The notes under the pieces: model-generated | The model's input: only the letters and a program-made list of their open reading frames with translations | Told to the model about the DNA's origin: nothing | The model's database searches: none | In this document: positions 20,860 to 32,699 of the stretch, piece after piece | Layout: each line of letters opens with the position of its first letter | Numbering within the stretch: the stretch's first letter is position 1 | DNA from: Undaria pinnatifida | Lineage: Eukaryota; Sar; Phaeophyceae; Laminariales; Alariaceae | Reading direction: 5' to 3' | DNA: 64,000 nucleotides | NCBI GenBank assembly: GCA_012845835.1 | Contig: JABAKD010000023.1 | Span: forward strand, 26,577,972-26,641,971 | Position numbers and translations under genes: made by a program

Positions 20860-22650
20860 CCCGTTTCCCTTTGACGAAACCTCTCGCTTTGCTGTCGTGT
20901 AGAGTAAGATGACACGACGGACTCGACGACGCTGTGTTGTATCCGACGAATGGAGCTGTGCAGTAGGAGCTGTGCAGTATGCGACGGACTCGATGAGGCT
21001 GCGTGGTACACGATGTACTCGACGAAGCTGCGTTGTATAAGGTGAAGATGGTATCCAACGATGCAGTCTAGGGAGACGAGTGGAGTCCAGGGGATCGATG
21101 GAGTCTAGTAACACCAAGTTGTCCGCACCAAACGGGTATAAACAGTGGCTTGGGACAAGGTGGGTGGGAAAGAGGGGTGGTGAAAGGTTTCGAGTACATG
21201 CATATTGACCTTCCTGGTTTGTTGAAAGTTGTCCCCTTATCATAATATACATGCAACCCTTCGAAAGCTCAAGTCTTCACTAACAGAGTAAGGTATGGAA
21301 TCCCTTAGGCATCTAAGACACAACACTGATAAATATTAATGTATTCTTCACAAACCCCAAAATTCCAACGTACTTATCACGCTTCCCCCTATTCTAATAT
21401 GATAATGTTCTTGAACCCTGTTTCCAATTCCGGTAAGTTCTTAGCATGACAAAAAACAGCTATAGAAAGGCTTACATTCCCCATACATAATTAAAAACCA
21501 GAACCAGTTTGCAGTATCACTACTCTTGAAACACCTGTGAGAACGACCTTGCAGTACCTATACAACCTGCGAAGACACAAAATCCCCATCACAAAGGCCA
21601 AAACCAAATTGCCTGCAAAAAAACTCTTGCCTTACGGTCGTCTCACAGTATGCAACAAGTGTAGATCAACTAACAGACCCGAACAAATTTTCAACCCGTA
21701 TGATGAACGCAAGCACATCCCTACAGTGACTTATCACGTATGAACTTACTCGTCATCGGCACTGATGATAATCCTTTCCCGATGTCCTATTATTGGTCTC
21801 GTATTATTTAATCTACTTCTTACATTTTATACAACTTAGTCAGCCCTTGCTATATTTTTCCAAAACAACCCAGCCCGTAGATTACGATTTCGCGTAGTAT
21901 AAATACCAACTTGTGTACTATTCTATACAAGGTAAAATAAGCAAGACCAACCTGTATACTATTCTTCCGTACAGCAATTGCTGATCCTCCAGACCAATCG
22001 ATTTCTCATGCTTTACAAGGTGCAACAAACGAGTAACCCCAATAATAACGTCTACATATAATACTCTATACTCACAACCGTACACTATTTTGACCATATA
22101 GTCTATACAGCAGTAGTAGGTATATGTATGAGCAAATGATGTATAATACGTAATACGCGCGATCGGAGTATCACACATAGCTTGCAAAATATATTTTTTA
22201 TTACCACCTGGTACATTATTTTACTGGTTCAACAGTCCATGTTACTCCCTTTTCACCATCCTGCCTACATAAATACCCCCCCCCGACTTGCATTTAGGCA
22301 AGGCTTACTAGCAGGCAGGGATGCATGTATGTCTTTTCCAGTTCAAAATTTTGAAAAAATTGGTTTACGGATATTGTCAAAATTAAAATACACTCCAGTT
22401 GTGAGATCGCATTGTACCATCGCTGCTGTATGCATCCGTTATCGATTGAGTATGTACTGGTACCCGAACAAACAAAAGATATTTTTTTCAGGCAAAATCA
22501 GGTATACCCGTTCAGTTTGGCGTCAAAATTGGTGCAGCACAAAAAAAACAAGAGCATATCACAAACGACATGCAGAACATATGATACGCACGTATACAGC
22601 ACGATAACATACATACCTGGTACAACAATGCAGAAGTACTCGTCGTAAGA
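20860..22650. other. Intergenic stretch, AT-rich, no supported feature
   Basis: From 20890 to 21070 short GACGGACTCGA/GACGAAGCTG-like motifs recur. From about 21250 the sequence turns AT-rich. No copy of the 13.4-kb LTR, no gag N-terminus and no recognisable gene is present. Confidence 0.45.
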
Positions 22651-22653
22651 GTA

Positions 22654-22676
22654 AGACCTACTATTATGGCGAATAC
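22654..22676 (+). repeat. Isolated terminal repeat of the 46.9-kb element
   Basis: AGACCTACTATTATGGCGAA here is identical to the left end of the inverted-repeat element at 46933. A GC-rich palindrome (CGGCGGCC and complement) follows at about 22690. Probably a remnant or internally deleted relative. Confidence 0.6.
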
Positions 22677-22942
22677 AAGGGGCTACGCCGGCGGCCTGGA
22701 CGGCCGCCGGTCGCAGCGCAGGATAGTAAATATTAAGAGGGTAAGAAGTAATGCCAAGAGTTAGACGAAGTTTGTTAATTCATATGTGGGAGATACTGGA
22801 AAGGGAAAATGCTGACAAATTTTTCCCGATTTCCCGTGTGCGGCGGAACAAAGCGAGAAGGCAGCCTGGAAATTATGGGAGAGCATGGCGGTTCACCCCA
22901 GCTGGGTGACGCTCTGCGTTGCTACGCAGAAAGGCGCGGCCA

Positions 22943-23390
22943 CAGCTGCTGCTGTGCATATACCATTTGTAGCTTCGTGAAGCTGCTGTGCATATACCAT
23001 TTGTAGCTTCGTGATGCTGCTGTGCATATACCATTTGTAGCTTCGTGATGCTGCAGGCTCATCATAGCTTCAGCTACTGCTGTACATCATGTACATGTAC
23101 GTGCTGCTGTAGACTACCGGGGGTTCAAAAATATTGATAGTTCGCAGTTCTCCACGACGCCTAGCTGCTGCTGTGCATCTACCATTTGTAGCTTCGTGAT
23201 TCTGCTGTGCATATACCATTTGTAGCTTCGTGATGCTGCTGTGCATATACCATTTGTAGCTTCGTGATGCTGCAGGCTCATCATAGCTTCAGCTACTGCT
23301 GTACATCATGTATATGTATACGTGCTGATGTAGACTACCGGGGTTCAAAAATATTGAGAGTTCGCAGTTCTCCACTACGCCTGGGTGGCA
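22943..23390 (+). repeat. Nested tandem repeats, ~36-bp within ~218-bp units
   Basis: GTGCATATACCATTTGTAGC and TTCGTGATGCTGCT-type units occur three in a row, and the whole block plus GACTACCGGGGGTTCAAAAA is repeated once about 218 bp later. Copies differ by a few bases. Spacers between units are not unique, so this is a satellite and not a CRISPR array. Confidence 0.85.
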
Positions 23391-23802
23391 GTGTTCTCGG
23401 GGATTACGAACTTTTCTTCCCCAGATCCTAGCACAAACCTCGCTTAGTGGCCTTTACAATGGCGACGCCGGCCAGGTAATCGACCCCCCCCCGTGTGTCG
23501 GAGGTCAGAGAACACGTACCGAAGAAATAACGCGAAGACATTAGCCCTGTGTGCAGACTACGCACCAAACGTCTCACAGGGCACGATTTTTCGGAGATCT
23601 CGTCGTAGATCTCGACGTCGAGGCCTTGCGCGCGCGCTACGGCGCCGAGCGGGCGGATTAGCTGAGCCGGTGGTTGCAGGCGAGGCGGGGGCACGCCTCA
23701 GCGAAGAAACCGCGCGGAAAGGCGGTCAGAGGCGGGAGATATCCGCAGACGTAAGGATGTGGTATGTGATAAGCGAACTAAGATATAAAGATTTTTACGT
23801 GC
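23391..23802 (+). repeat. Repeat A, copy 1 (~410 bp)
   Basis: Starts TGTTCTCGGGGATTACGAAC and is nearly identical to 30109-30516. It lies in a ~490-bp tandem unit whose second copy was split by the copia insertion. Size and TG start would suit a solo LTR of another element, but no internal region was found. Confidence 0.75.
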
Positions 23803-23819
23803 TGCTGTAGACTACCGGG

Positions 23820-23824
23820 GGTTC
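23820..23824. other. Target-site duplication of copia (left)
   Basis: GGTTC here is repeated exactly at 30056-30060, directly outside the two LTRs. Removing one copy plus the element restores the ACCGGGGGTTCAAAAA sequence seen at the paralogous site near 23118. Confidence 0.9.
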
Positions 23825-24078
23825 TATTTGAGTAGACTCGCCGCAAAGCAGTGACAGTTACGTGTCGGTTCGGAGTATGGTTTCTTGGGCTATTTGTTCA
23901 TGTCCTTGGATCTGTGTGTGCTGTGACGAGCCGCGAGGCTCTCACTCCTTTTTCTGTTCCTCCTGTTAACTTTCCCTCGAGGGTGTGTGACAACCGATAA
24001 TACACGAACTTAAAAGAGAAGCCATTCGGCAGCCCAGCGGGGTGAGTCGACGCTAACCGGCGCGGTCGGAACTAAACA
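23825..24078 (+). repeat. 5' LTR of copia element
   Basis: 254 bp, aligned without gaps to 29802-30055 with five substitutions. It ends ...ACTAAACA. The expected TG start has mutated to TA here while the 3' copy keeps TG. The low divergence indicates a recent insertion. Confidence 0.92.
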
Positions 24079-24108
24079 TTCTAGAATTGTTGGTACCAAA
24101 GTGAGACC

Positions 24109-27100
24109 ATGGCTATTTCTGTGGAAGATCAACTCGCCGAGCTGAGAGCGCAGCTGACGGAGGAGAGGGAGTCACGCGCGGCGGCCTAGAGGGCAGCTGC
24201 GGAACGCGCTGACGCACAACGCGTTCAGCACGAGCAGACCATGAAGATGCTGGCCCAGATGATGGCCCAGCAAGGTGTAGAAGACAAGACGAGTCCGGAT
24301 GGGGAGGCGCACTAGGCGTCTGCTGCGAGTGGCGAGATAGAAGATCCTGCGTCACCAACATCCCGAGTGGGCCCTGTCAACCCTTCTGTGCCCATGGAGG
24401 TTGGTCCACGAGAGGATCAATCAATAGGGAGTGTCCAAAGCGGGTTGGACGGAGACTACGGTCTCCAAGGTGAGCCCGCTGTGACACACGGGAGCCGAAG
24501 ATCTTTTCGAGCTCCCATGAAGATGAATCCACCGCAGCTACGAGACAGAAAGCAGTTTCACATTTTTCAGCAGAAAGTACATACGTATGCGAAGTTCCAG
24601 GACTTCGACAGTGTTCTGTACGCCGAGTCTCATCTCGACGTCGGCGACCAACTCAAATCAAAGAGCGATTTCCTCCGGAAAGGAGTGCCCGAACTAGTTT
24701 ATGAACGGCATCTTAGAGCCTGGTTCTTCCTGGCCCAGGCATTCCACCTAACAATAGATGTCGGGCGTTTCCAACGGAGCAAGTCCCCCGGAAAATGTTG
24801 GGAAGAAACTGTGAAGTACTATTGCCCCAAGAGCACCGGGGATCAAATCTCTCTGCGGAAGACGCTCAGTGATTTTAAAGTCGAAAAGGGAGTTGACCCG
24901 ATCCCGAGATTGTACAATCTCGAGGAACACGTGATGAAAATGCACACTGCGGGTATTGATGTTGATGAACAAACCACCCTCTGCACGTTTGTTGCTGGTC
25001 TGCCTGTGTCGGAGTACTACTTCGAGATACGGCAGCTGAGTCGAAGACTGTCCTTCGACCGGGATGAGGTGATACATACCATCGAATCCCAATACAACCT
25101 TCTGCGCTCTCGGAGGCAGAAGAACTCCGCAGCCCATGCGCTCGTTGTTGACGGGCGTGGTGGGGGCGGGGGACGCGGACACCCTGGCGGGAAGCGCGGG
25201 GGCCGCGGAGGCGGCCGAGGAGGCAAGCACGCCGAGAAGAAGAAGTCCGGCGACGGAAACGGCGCTGAGGACAACAAGCCTGCGGCAAAGGGACCGCAGT
25301 GCTACAAGTGTGGGCTTCGAGGCCACTTCGCCCGCGACTGCACCACACAGCTCTGCAAGCGGTGCAACGGTCGGGGGCACGACGAGGATAAGTGTCCTTC
25401 GTCTACCGACATGCACGCCAACATGGTGATAGAGCTACCTGAACCGCCGGAGTCGGACTCAGATTCAGGATCGACGACTTCGAGTTGCGTCGCGTCTGGG
25501 CTTATGGCGGTGGAGCTGGATCATGCAGGGTGTGGGTACCAACCAGGCAAGTGTGATGATGGTGGTCCAATCGGTGGTGTAGGGGAACTGGCTCTGCAGG
25601 CCGGGGTTAAATCGGAACGTTGGCACTTTGATACTGGAGCCTCGGGCATCTTTACCCGTAGCTCCGAGAAAATGACTAACTTCCGACCATGCAACAAGCA
25701 AATTAGCGTTGCTGGTGGCGGTAAACTGCTTCGCATAAAAGGTCTAGGCGACCTTACCCTCGAATTCCCTTCGGACGATGGCCAACCTGCCATGCGCATG
25801 GAGTTCAAAGAAGTAGGGCTCTCACCTGAGCTTGATTTCAACCTCATTTCGGTGTCGAAGGCCGTCAAACATCGGTACAAGTTTAGCATCGATGACCCCG
25901 GACTCACCATCCACCAAAAAGATACTGGTCAAGAAATCCTATTGCCCCCTTACGGGGACATGTACGTCGGACATGGCCGTAGGGTGGATGGCAACGAGAT
26001 AGCCTGCGCAGTTCTTACACCCGGGCGTATGCCCACCACCGATGTGGATATTAACCACTATCATCACACTGCCTCCCACACCCACCCCCGTTTGTTGAGG
26101 AAATCGGCGGAGCAGCAAGGCGTCAAGCTGAAACCTGGGGTGAAGCTGCTCCCGTGCGTGGGATGTTCAGCAGCGAAAGGGTACAGCGCACCGGTGCCCA
26201 AGTCCACAAACTCTCGTTCAGATAAGAAAAACGGGAGAGGTTTCGTTGATTCGACGGGGAAGAAGCCTGTCGCTTCGATCGGTGGAAGCCTCTATGGTAT
26301 CATTTTTCGTGACGATGCCACACGAATGTCGCGGGAATACTTCATGAAATCAAAATCTGAAGCCCCGGCAAGGCTACTTCAGTACATCGCTGATACTAGC
26401 CAGGATGGTCTGATAGGAATCATCCGTTCTGATGACGCGCCTGAACTGATGTACGGAGAGTTTGCCGAGATCTGCAACAAAAACGGAATCAAGCGCGAGT
26501 TTACGTCAGCGAGCACACCGCAGTTGAATGGTGTAACAGAACGTGGGCTAGCACTTATCGAGAAGTTAGCCAAGACGTCGATGATCCAGGCAAAATCGTC
26601 TTTCGTCGGCCAAGATTTGCCGTCGACGGAGCGGCTGTGGGCTGAAGCTCATCATTTTGCCTGCGACAATCTCAATCGCACTGCTACGACCTCAAATAAA
26701 GACATGAAATCTCCCTACGAGATGTGGCACGGCAAACCACCGTCGCCGACGTTGGTGCAGTGGCTCCAACCATGTTTCTTCAAGACGAAGAGAAAACACG
26801 AGTGCGACCCGCAAGCGGAACCGGGATTTTATCTCGGGCCCGCAGACAACCATCCGAGGGGACCATGTCGTATCCTGTCGAAAGCAACTCACCAAATTCA
26901 CCTCACCCGTGATGTCACCTGGCATCATGTCCCGACCCCTGCCCCCTTGCCAGCCTATCAGCAGGCACCCCCTACACCCGTTGAAGGGAGGGGGCATGAC
27001 GACGAGACCGCCGTCGGGGGCAGGGAGGGCACACCACTTCAAGGTGGTGGGGGGGATGATGACGCTTCGGACAGCGATGACGACCTCTCAGTGGAGTGGG

Positions 27101-27291
27101 AAGACGAGACACACGATGCCAAGGATGTCAACGTCGCCGCCGGCAGAGCACCGGAGACGACCGAGCCGACAGGAACTCCGTTCCAGGGGACCAACCCCTC
27201 CGCGGCAGTGTCTCATGAAGGTTCGTTCGGGGACGATGGTGGTACCACCCCGAGCAGCAGCAACCAGCGCAGAAGCCGAAGTCGCAGAGGC

Positions 27292-27346
<55 letters not shown>

Positions 27347-29448
27347 CCAACACCAACAACAGCAGCCGTGGCAGCGGACATGGCGACGGTGGCAGCGCCG
27401 ACGGTGGCGGTGGAGGCACTGCCGGTGACTCCGCCGGTGACATCAATCTTGCCGGCTATGCACCGCTCCCCCCCGAACTGCCCAAAGGTGAAGCGGGACG
27501 GCTGCAGAGCTGGGGTAGGCACGGTGACCTGATCACATCGTCGAGACTGAGATCCGTGCGCAACCGCCTCCATGAGGTACCCAAAGAACCGAATACTGGA
27601 GGCAATACGGCCCTGCTGGTCTACATGAAGGCGCTGGTGACGGACTTCATCAACGGCGAACTGGAAGCTGAAGAGATGCAAGAAGCAGAAGAGTTCATCA
27701 ACGGCAACGCATGCGATGATCTCCTGGACTCGCTGGCAACGAGTGCGACTGGTTTCGACGACCACGAGTCAGCATCTAACGTCTTCTCGCTAATGCACGA
27801 CACCGCGATCGACGAGCCCGAGATCGCTCTGGTCACCATGGAATCAGGGAAGTCCGAGTCTGAAATTGAAATGCCGTCTGGTCCTTTGTCAGAAGCTGAA
27901 GTACCTCCGATCTCCGTAGCTGGCGTGTACAAACCTAAATACAAAGACGCGTACCTTTGGGCTATGGACAAGGAAATGGATGGTATTGTGAAGAATGGGA
28001 CATTTACTGTTTTACCTGGCCTTCCGGAGGGGGAGAAAGCAGTAGATGGTAGGTGGGTGTTATCACTGAAGTCCGACGAAAACGGATACATTACTACACC
28101 CAAAGCGAGGCTGGTAGCAAAAGGGTTTATGCAACGGGAAGGCGTGAACTATCTCCAGACATACGCACCTACACCCGCCACTACTGGTGTCAAGATTGTG
28201 CTAGTGTGGGGGAACCACAAGGGGTACACAACGTCTCATTTCGATGTCAAACAGGCGTTTACCCAAGCACCGCTAGACTATAAAGTCATTATGAAGCTCC
28301 CTGGGGGTTGCGGTGACCTGTCTGGCAAATACGTAGAGCTCAAGAAGGCGTTGTACGTCCTAAAACAGAGCGGTGCCTTGTGGAACAATTTGCTGGTTAC
28401 GAAACTAGCGAAACACGGCATGGAACAGTGCAAAGCCGACCCTTGCGTTTTTCGGAAGATTGTGAAGGGTGAGGTAATACTGGTTCTGGCAGTCCATGTG
28501 GACGACATGGCTGTAGCCGGTCCTAGGGATGAGGTTGACAAGCTGCTTGTAACGCTCAACGAGGACTTCACGACGGTTGACCTGGGAGAACTAACCTTCT
28601 TCACGGGGTGTGCGGTTATCCAAGACGTAAAAGATGGGATAACTAAAATAAACCAGCGGACATTCATCGAAACATTGGCTAGAAGTTTTGATGTGACAAC
28701 GACTGCCCGATACCCCGCCACTGCCGGTGCTGACCTAGGACCGAGGAAGGAAGGGGAACCAAGTGGAAATTGGCCTTACAAGGAGGCCATCGGATCATTG
28801 CTATGGCTGGTCGTCTGGTCAAGAATGGAGATTGCGAATGCGACGCGTGTTGTAGCTCGCCACGCGAACAACCCTACCGAGAGGCACTGGACAGCGGTGC
28901 TACAGATCATTCGATACTTGCTCGGTACCAAGGACCTGAGCCTCACGTTCGAAAGGGAACCTGAGTCTGACTTTGAATTGTCGGTGTACACGGATTCGAA
29001 CTTTGCCGAGAAGGATGACGACAGGCGTTCCGTATCGGGGGTAGCTGTATGCCTAGGTTACTCCATGATTACCAGATTCAGTTCGACTCACAAGACCACG
29101 TCGCTTTCGACCGCCGAGGCAGAGTACCGTGCGCTCGGTGATGGAGTGAAGGAGGGTCTATTCGCGAAATCGGTAGCTTCGTTCGTAGCACCATCGCTTG
29201 TAGAGAAGACAATTATGGTATATGTAGATAACGAAGGGGCAATCAACCTTGCGATCAACCCATTCAGCTCTGCAAGAACCAAGCACCTTGATGTGAGGTT
29301 TCATTTCGTTCGCGAGCTGGTATCGTCTGGTACGATCACGGTTGAACATGTTCCGACAGCGGAACAACGGGCAGATCTTTTCACGAAGGCGCTCGTAGGC
29401 CCTACCTTCAGGGAGCACAGGGACTACCTGATGAACTCTTACATTTGA
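24109..29448 (+). CDS. Copia gag-pol polyprotein (two TAG codons in gag)
   Basis: ATG 24109 opens a frame that runs to TGA 29446-29448 and is interrupted only by TAG at 24187-24189 and 24313-24315; from 24316 it is open. Residue numbers count from 24367. Gag spans about 50-290. Two CCHC knuckles follow: C312, C315, H320, C325 and C330, C333, H338, C343. Protease has WHFDTGAS (D422). Integrase has a His cluster at 564-573, C597 and C600, then D628, D689 and E725 (D-35-E). RT has FDVKQAF (D1293) and VHVDDM (D1379, D1380). RNase H has VYTDSNF (D1543) and STAEAEYRA. The product would be cleaved into capsid, protease, integrase and RT to copy and reinsert the element. A 16-Ser run from an AGC microsatellite lies at about 977-992, between integrase and RT. 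All catalytic residues are intact; the two TAGs are the only visible defect. Confidence 0.92.
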
Positions 29449-29801
29449 TTCTGTTCTGGGTCAGAAGTAATTTGTTCAATTTTTTGGTTTAGCGCCGGGT
29501 GATTATTATGAATAAGTCATGCGGAGAGAGACAATGCCATCTCGCATTTACTGTCGCGGCCTTAGCGTGCCTATGGCAGGAGTAGGCGATCTCTGGTTTT
29601 CTTGTCTTCGCCTTAATTCTCATCTTGGAGGCGCGGCTATTGTGGTCATGTTTGATTGGCACAATGGTTTTTATTTTTGGTATTTTTGCAAGGGGTTTTG
29701 ATCCGTGGGGCGGGTTTCCCCTTGTACATTGCTTTGCAATAGACATACATTAAGACATGTCTATGATAGGTTCGTCACGGTATTGTGTCGAGCCGGGAGG
29801 G
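29449..29801 (+). other. Copia 3' untranslated region and polypurine tract
   Basis: About 350 bp between the pol stop and the 3' LTR. CGGGAGGG directly precedes the LTR TG at 29802, as expected for the plus-strand primer. No separate gene is visible. Confidence 0.7.
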
Positions 29802-30055
29802 TGTTTGAGTAGACTCGCCGCAAAGCAGTGACAGTTACGTGTCGGTTCGGAGTATGGTTTCTTGGGCTATTCGTTCATGTCCTTGGATCTGTGTGTGCTG
29901 TGACGAGCCGCGAGGCTCTCACTCCTTTTCCTGTTCCTCCTGTTAACTTTCCCTCGCGGGTGTGTGACAACCGATAATACACGAACTTCAAAGAGAAGCC
30001 ATTCGGCAGCCCAGCGGGGTGAGTCGACGCTAACCGGCGCGGTCGGAACTAAACA
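29802..30055 (+). repeat. 3' LTR of copia element
   Basis: Starts TGTTTGAGTAGACTCGCC and ends ACTAAACA, followed directly by the GGTTC target duplicate at 30056-30060. Five substitutions from the 5' LTR over 254 bp. Confidence 0.92.
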
Positions 30056-30108
30056 GGTTCAAAAATTTTGAGAGTTCGCAGTTCTCCACTACGCCTGGGT
30101 GGCATGTG

Positions 30109-30516
30109 TTCTCGGGGATTACGAACTTTTCTTCCCCAGATCCTAGCACAAACCTCGCTTGGTGGCCTTTACAATGGCGACGCCGGCCAGGTAATCGACC
30201 CCCCGCCGTGTGTCGGAGGTCAGAGAACACGTACCGAAGAAATAACGCGAAGACATTAGCCCTGTGTGCAGACTACGCACCAAACGTCTCACAGGGCACG
30301 ATTTTTCGGAGATCTCGTCGTAGATCTCGACGTCGAGGCCTCGCGCGCGCGCTACGGCGCCGAGCGGGCGGATCAGCTGAGCCGGTGGTTGCAGGCGAGG
30401 CGGGGGCACGCCTCAGCGAAGAAACCGCGCGGAAAGGCGGTCAGAGGCGGGAGATATCCGCAGACGTAAGGATGTGCATATGTGATAAGCGAACTAAGAT
30501 ATATAGATTTATACGT
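30109..30516 (+). repeat. Repeat A, copy 2
   Basis: Near-identical to 23391-23802. It follows the copia right flank (TTCGCAGTTCTCCACTACGC), confirming that the element split one of two tandem ~490-bp units. Confidence 0.75.
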
Positions 30517-30669
30517 TCGCAATTCAGAATGAGACGTACAGACAAAACAGAGAAGAGGGAGAATCAAAGAGAGAACCAGAGAGAGTGCGCCAGACTAAGA
30601 TAACAGGATAAAGACAAGACACGAACAGCAGAGGAAGAGAGAAACACAGCAACAACACATCTTTCTTGC

Positions 30670-31050
30670 ACCTCACTACACAGCTGCGTGTTGCTGCCGT
30701 TGGGTGTTTGGGCGAGTTCGGTGTGCGTGCTCGCTGCTGCGGTGCGTATCATACCGTACCTGCGGGATGGCCCGGCGTTGATGTGCTGCTGCTCTCATTT
30801 CCGCTTCTTCTTGTTCTGCTGCTGCTTCTGCTGCTGCTATCTTTTGGGCCTCTGTTCGGCTGATGGCAGTCTTCTTCTGCGAGGCCGGATATGTGCTTGA
30901 GATCGGTCTGTCCTCTGGTGGTGGTCGTGGCTGGCGTGATGGTGTGTCTTCGTTGTCTTCTTTGTGGTTTCTGCGAGAAGAAGTTTGAATTTCCATCCAA
31001 TCTTCTAGACAAAGCATGACACGGCTCCCGAGAACCAAAAACATGAAAAG
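30670..31050 (+). repeat. Dispersed repeat B, copy 2
   Basis: Matches 1-370 in the same orientation and ends GGGGACAG|GTAAGGG, a good splice donor. The following 31050-31105 matches the minus strand at 5545-5600 beside MULE 1. The minus strand holds an Ala/Glu/Gln-rich frame (REE/AAAE-type) shared by both copies. Identity unknown. Confidence 0.7.
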
Positions 31051-31109
31051 GGGACAGGTAAGGGTGTCACCGCGGGGTTTCCACGGCTTGGATGTGTGGG
31101 TTGTGGTTT

Positions 31110-32146
31110 GGGAGTTTACATAGCCGCCGGAGGCGGTAAAAAATGGGTAAAAAGGGGGGGAACGAAAAAATAGAACGAAGAAACAGAGAGGAGCACGAGA
31201 CTGGAGCAAAGCACAGCTAAGCGAGCCTTGCTCACGCGATTGGCGACGGCCGTGATGGAGAAACGAGATGCACGAGGTCAGACCTCGAATTTAATTGGAA
31301 TGCATACATCCTGCGGGATGTTTGGTTGCTTGGCGGGCGCTCACGACCTAGAGAAGCTGCGGTACTTGGATGCTTTTTTTTGGAGGGCGCCTACTTTTAA
31401 ATCAAGATAATAAGGAGAAGGTACGTACCAGGCATCATGTACGGGTACCAATGGTAACTTAGAGGGGGCGTAGGCAGGCAGGTACATGCCCTCCTGCTGC
31501 GGAGAAGGAAACGTATATAGCAACAAAGGTCCAACAAGGCTGTCTCCACTTTTTCTGAAGCCGTCATAGCATCGAACCTGCTTCTTTGGCTTCCTCTGTT
31601 GTGACGAAGCCAGTATGATATTTGTTACAAGGGCTTCGCTCGCGGAAGGAGGAATGGACATTCAGTTGAAAGGCGGAAAAGAAGCACAAATGGCGCAACT
31701 GGCAACTTGAAAATGCCAAGAGGTCCATATACAGTACAACGGTAAACGATGGAGACGATTATGATTATGAGTTTTGTATTATCATCCATCCGCCCAGTCC
31801 ATGATGGGCACGTCGGAGGACTTGCTTGGCATATCCTTCCACCTCTCAGGTAGCACCTGTACACTTATTAATAGCTCTCTCGAAGTCGATCATCAATAAT
31901 AAATTATCGCAGTGCATAGACACCAGGCACGCGCTTGTCAAGGATAGAGACAGGAAAACTACAACTTAAGATGTAAAGGAGCGCAGTGCCAAAAAAAACA
32001 TGCTGGAAGCAGGAACTTGAACGCACACACCGCAAACATGTGAAGTACATTTGTATTCCGACGGACGAAGAGCACGCATTTAGGCATAGTGCTCAAAAAA
32101 CGATGCTGGTATATAGAAACCACAACGTTCTATAAAGAATGTGCTG
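31110..32146. other. Intergenic stretch, no supported feature
   Basis: Short frames only. A purine-rich patch is at 31130-31200. Nothing else is recognisable. Confidence 0.4.
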
Positions 32147-32693
32147 TCAACATTGCTTCCGAAGGAGCATACAGGCTTGCTTGGACTCCTCCTCAGCGGA
32201 GGTACCCAGCACCTTGCACTCTTGTTTTTTGTCGATGATCTCGTGAATCTGTCCACAAACGTTGAAGCATAGCGGGAGGGCGTCGATAAGTATGTGTAAA
32301 AAAGTATTCGTACCTCTCTCCAGCAGACGTCGTAACCATCCAAAATATTGGAGCTCCTTCTTTCGTTGTTAGTAATTGTTGTGGTATCGTTGTACTTGCT
32401 CTTGGAAATTGGAAGAAGAGCCGCACTTCATAGACTATATCCGCACGCAATCCCCTAGTCTTGAGCAAGAGACATGGATGTCTCGACTCGTGACACACAG
32501 AACGAAAGATAAGAGTAGAACGTACCTCGATGTCGAACGCCCTCTTGGCATCTTGGCAATGGAATGCGGGATGTATATCGAGCAAGTGGTAGCCTGCCTT
32601 CTTCAGGAGGTCACCGACCTTGATGTCGCCGGTGCACTTCGTGTTTATGTCCTCGCCGACTTGGCGGCCCTCGGCGACTGCTTCGCAGGGCTT
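32147..32693 (-). CDS. Spliced gene of unknown family, 3' two exons
   Basis: Exon a is 32693-32526 (56 codons; acceptor TTTGAAG, donor GAG|GTACGT). Exon b is 32359-32147, with TACTAAC, a consensus branch point, just upstream of its acceptor, and TGA at 32149-32147. Both join in phase 0. The joined product contains KVGDLLKKAGYHLLDIHPAF, then LQYFGWLRRLL, ILIDALPLCFNVC and a charged tail ending SAEEESKQACMLLRKQC. Cys- and Leu-rich, no domain I recognise, no signal peptide visible in this part. The 5' end lies upstream and was not found. The exons sit alone between repeats. Confidence 0.45.
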
Positions 32694-32699
32694 CTTCAA

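Larger units (their letters stand above)
23825..30055 (+). mobile_element. Ty1/copia LTR retrotransposon, nearly complete
   Basis: Two 254-bp LTRs, a 5-bp target duplication, a candidate primer-binding region (TTGGTACCAAAGTGAGACC, about 24090-24108), a gag-pol frame and a polypurine tract (CGGGAGGG, 29794-29801) are all present. Integrase precedes RT, as in copia. It sits inside a tandem copy of repeat A. Confidence 0.92.

Noticed and set aside
22943-23390. CRISPR-like regular repeats
   Set aside because: The 36-bp units are directly abutting or separated by repeated, not unique, sequence, and the context is eukaryotic.
27088-27765. Poly-Ala/poly-Leu minus-strand frames inside copia
   Set aside because: They are antisense reading of the AGC microsatellite within the intact plus-strand polyprotein.
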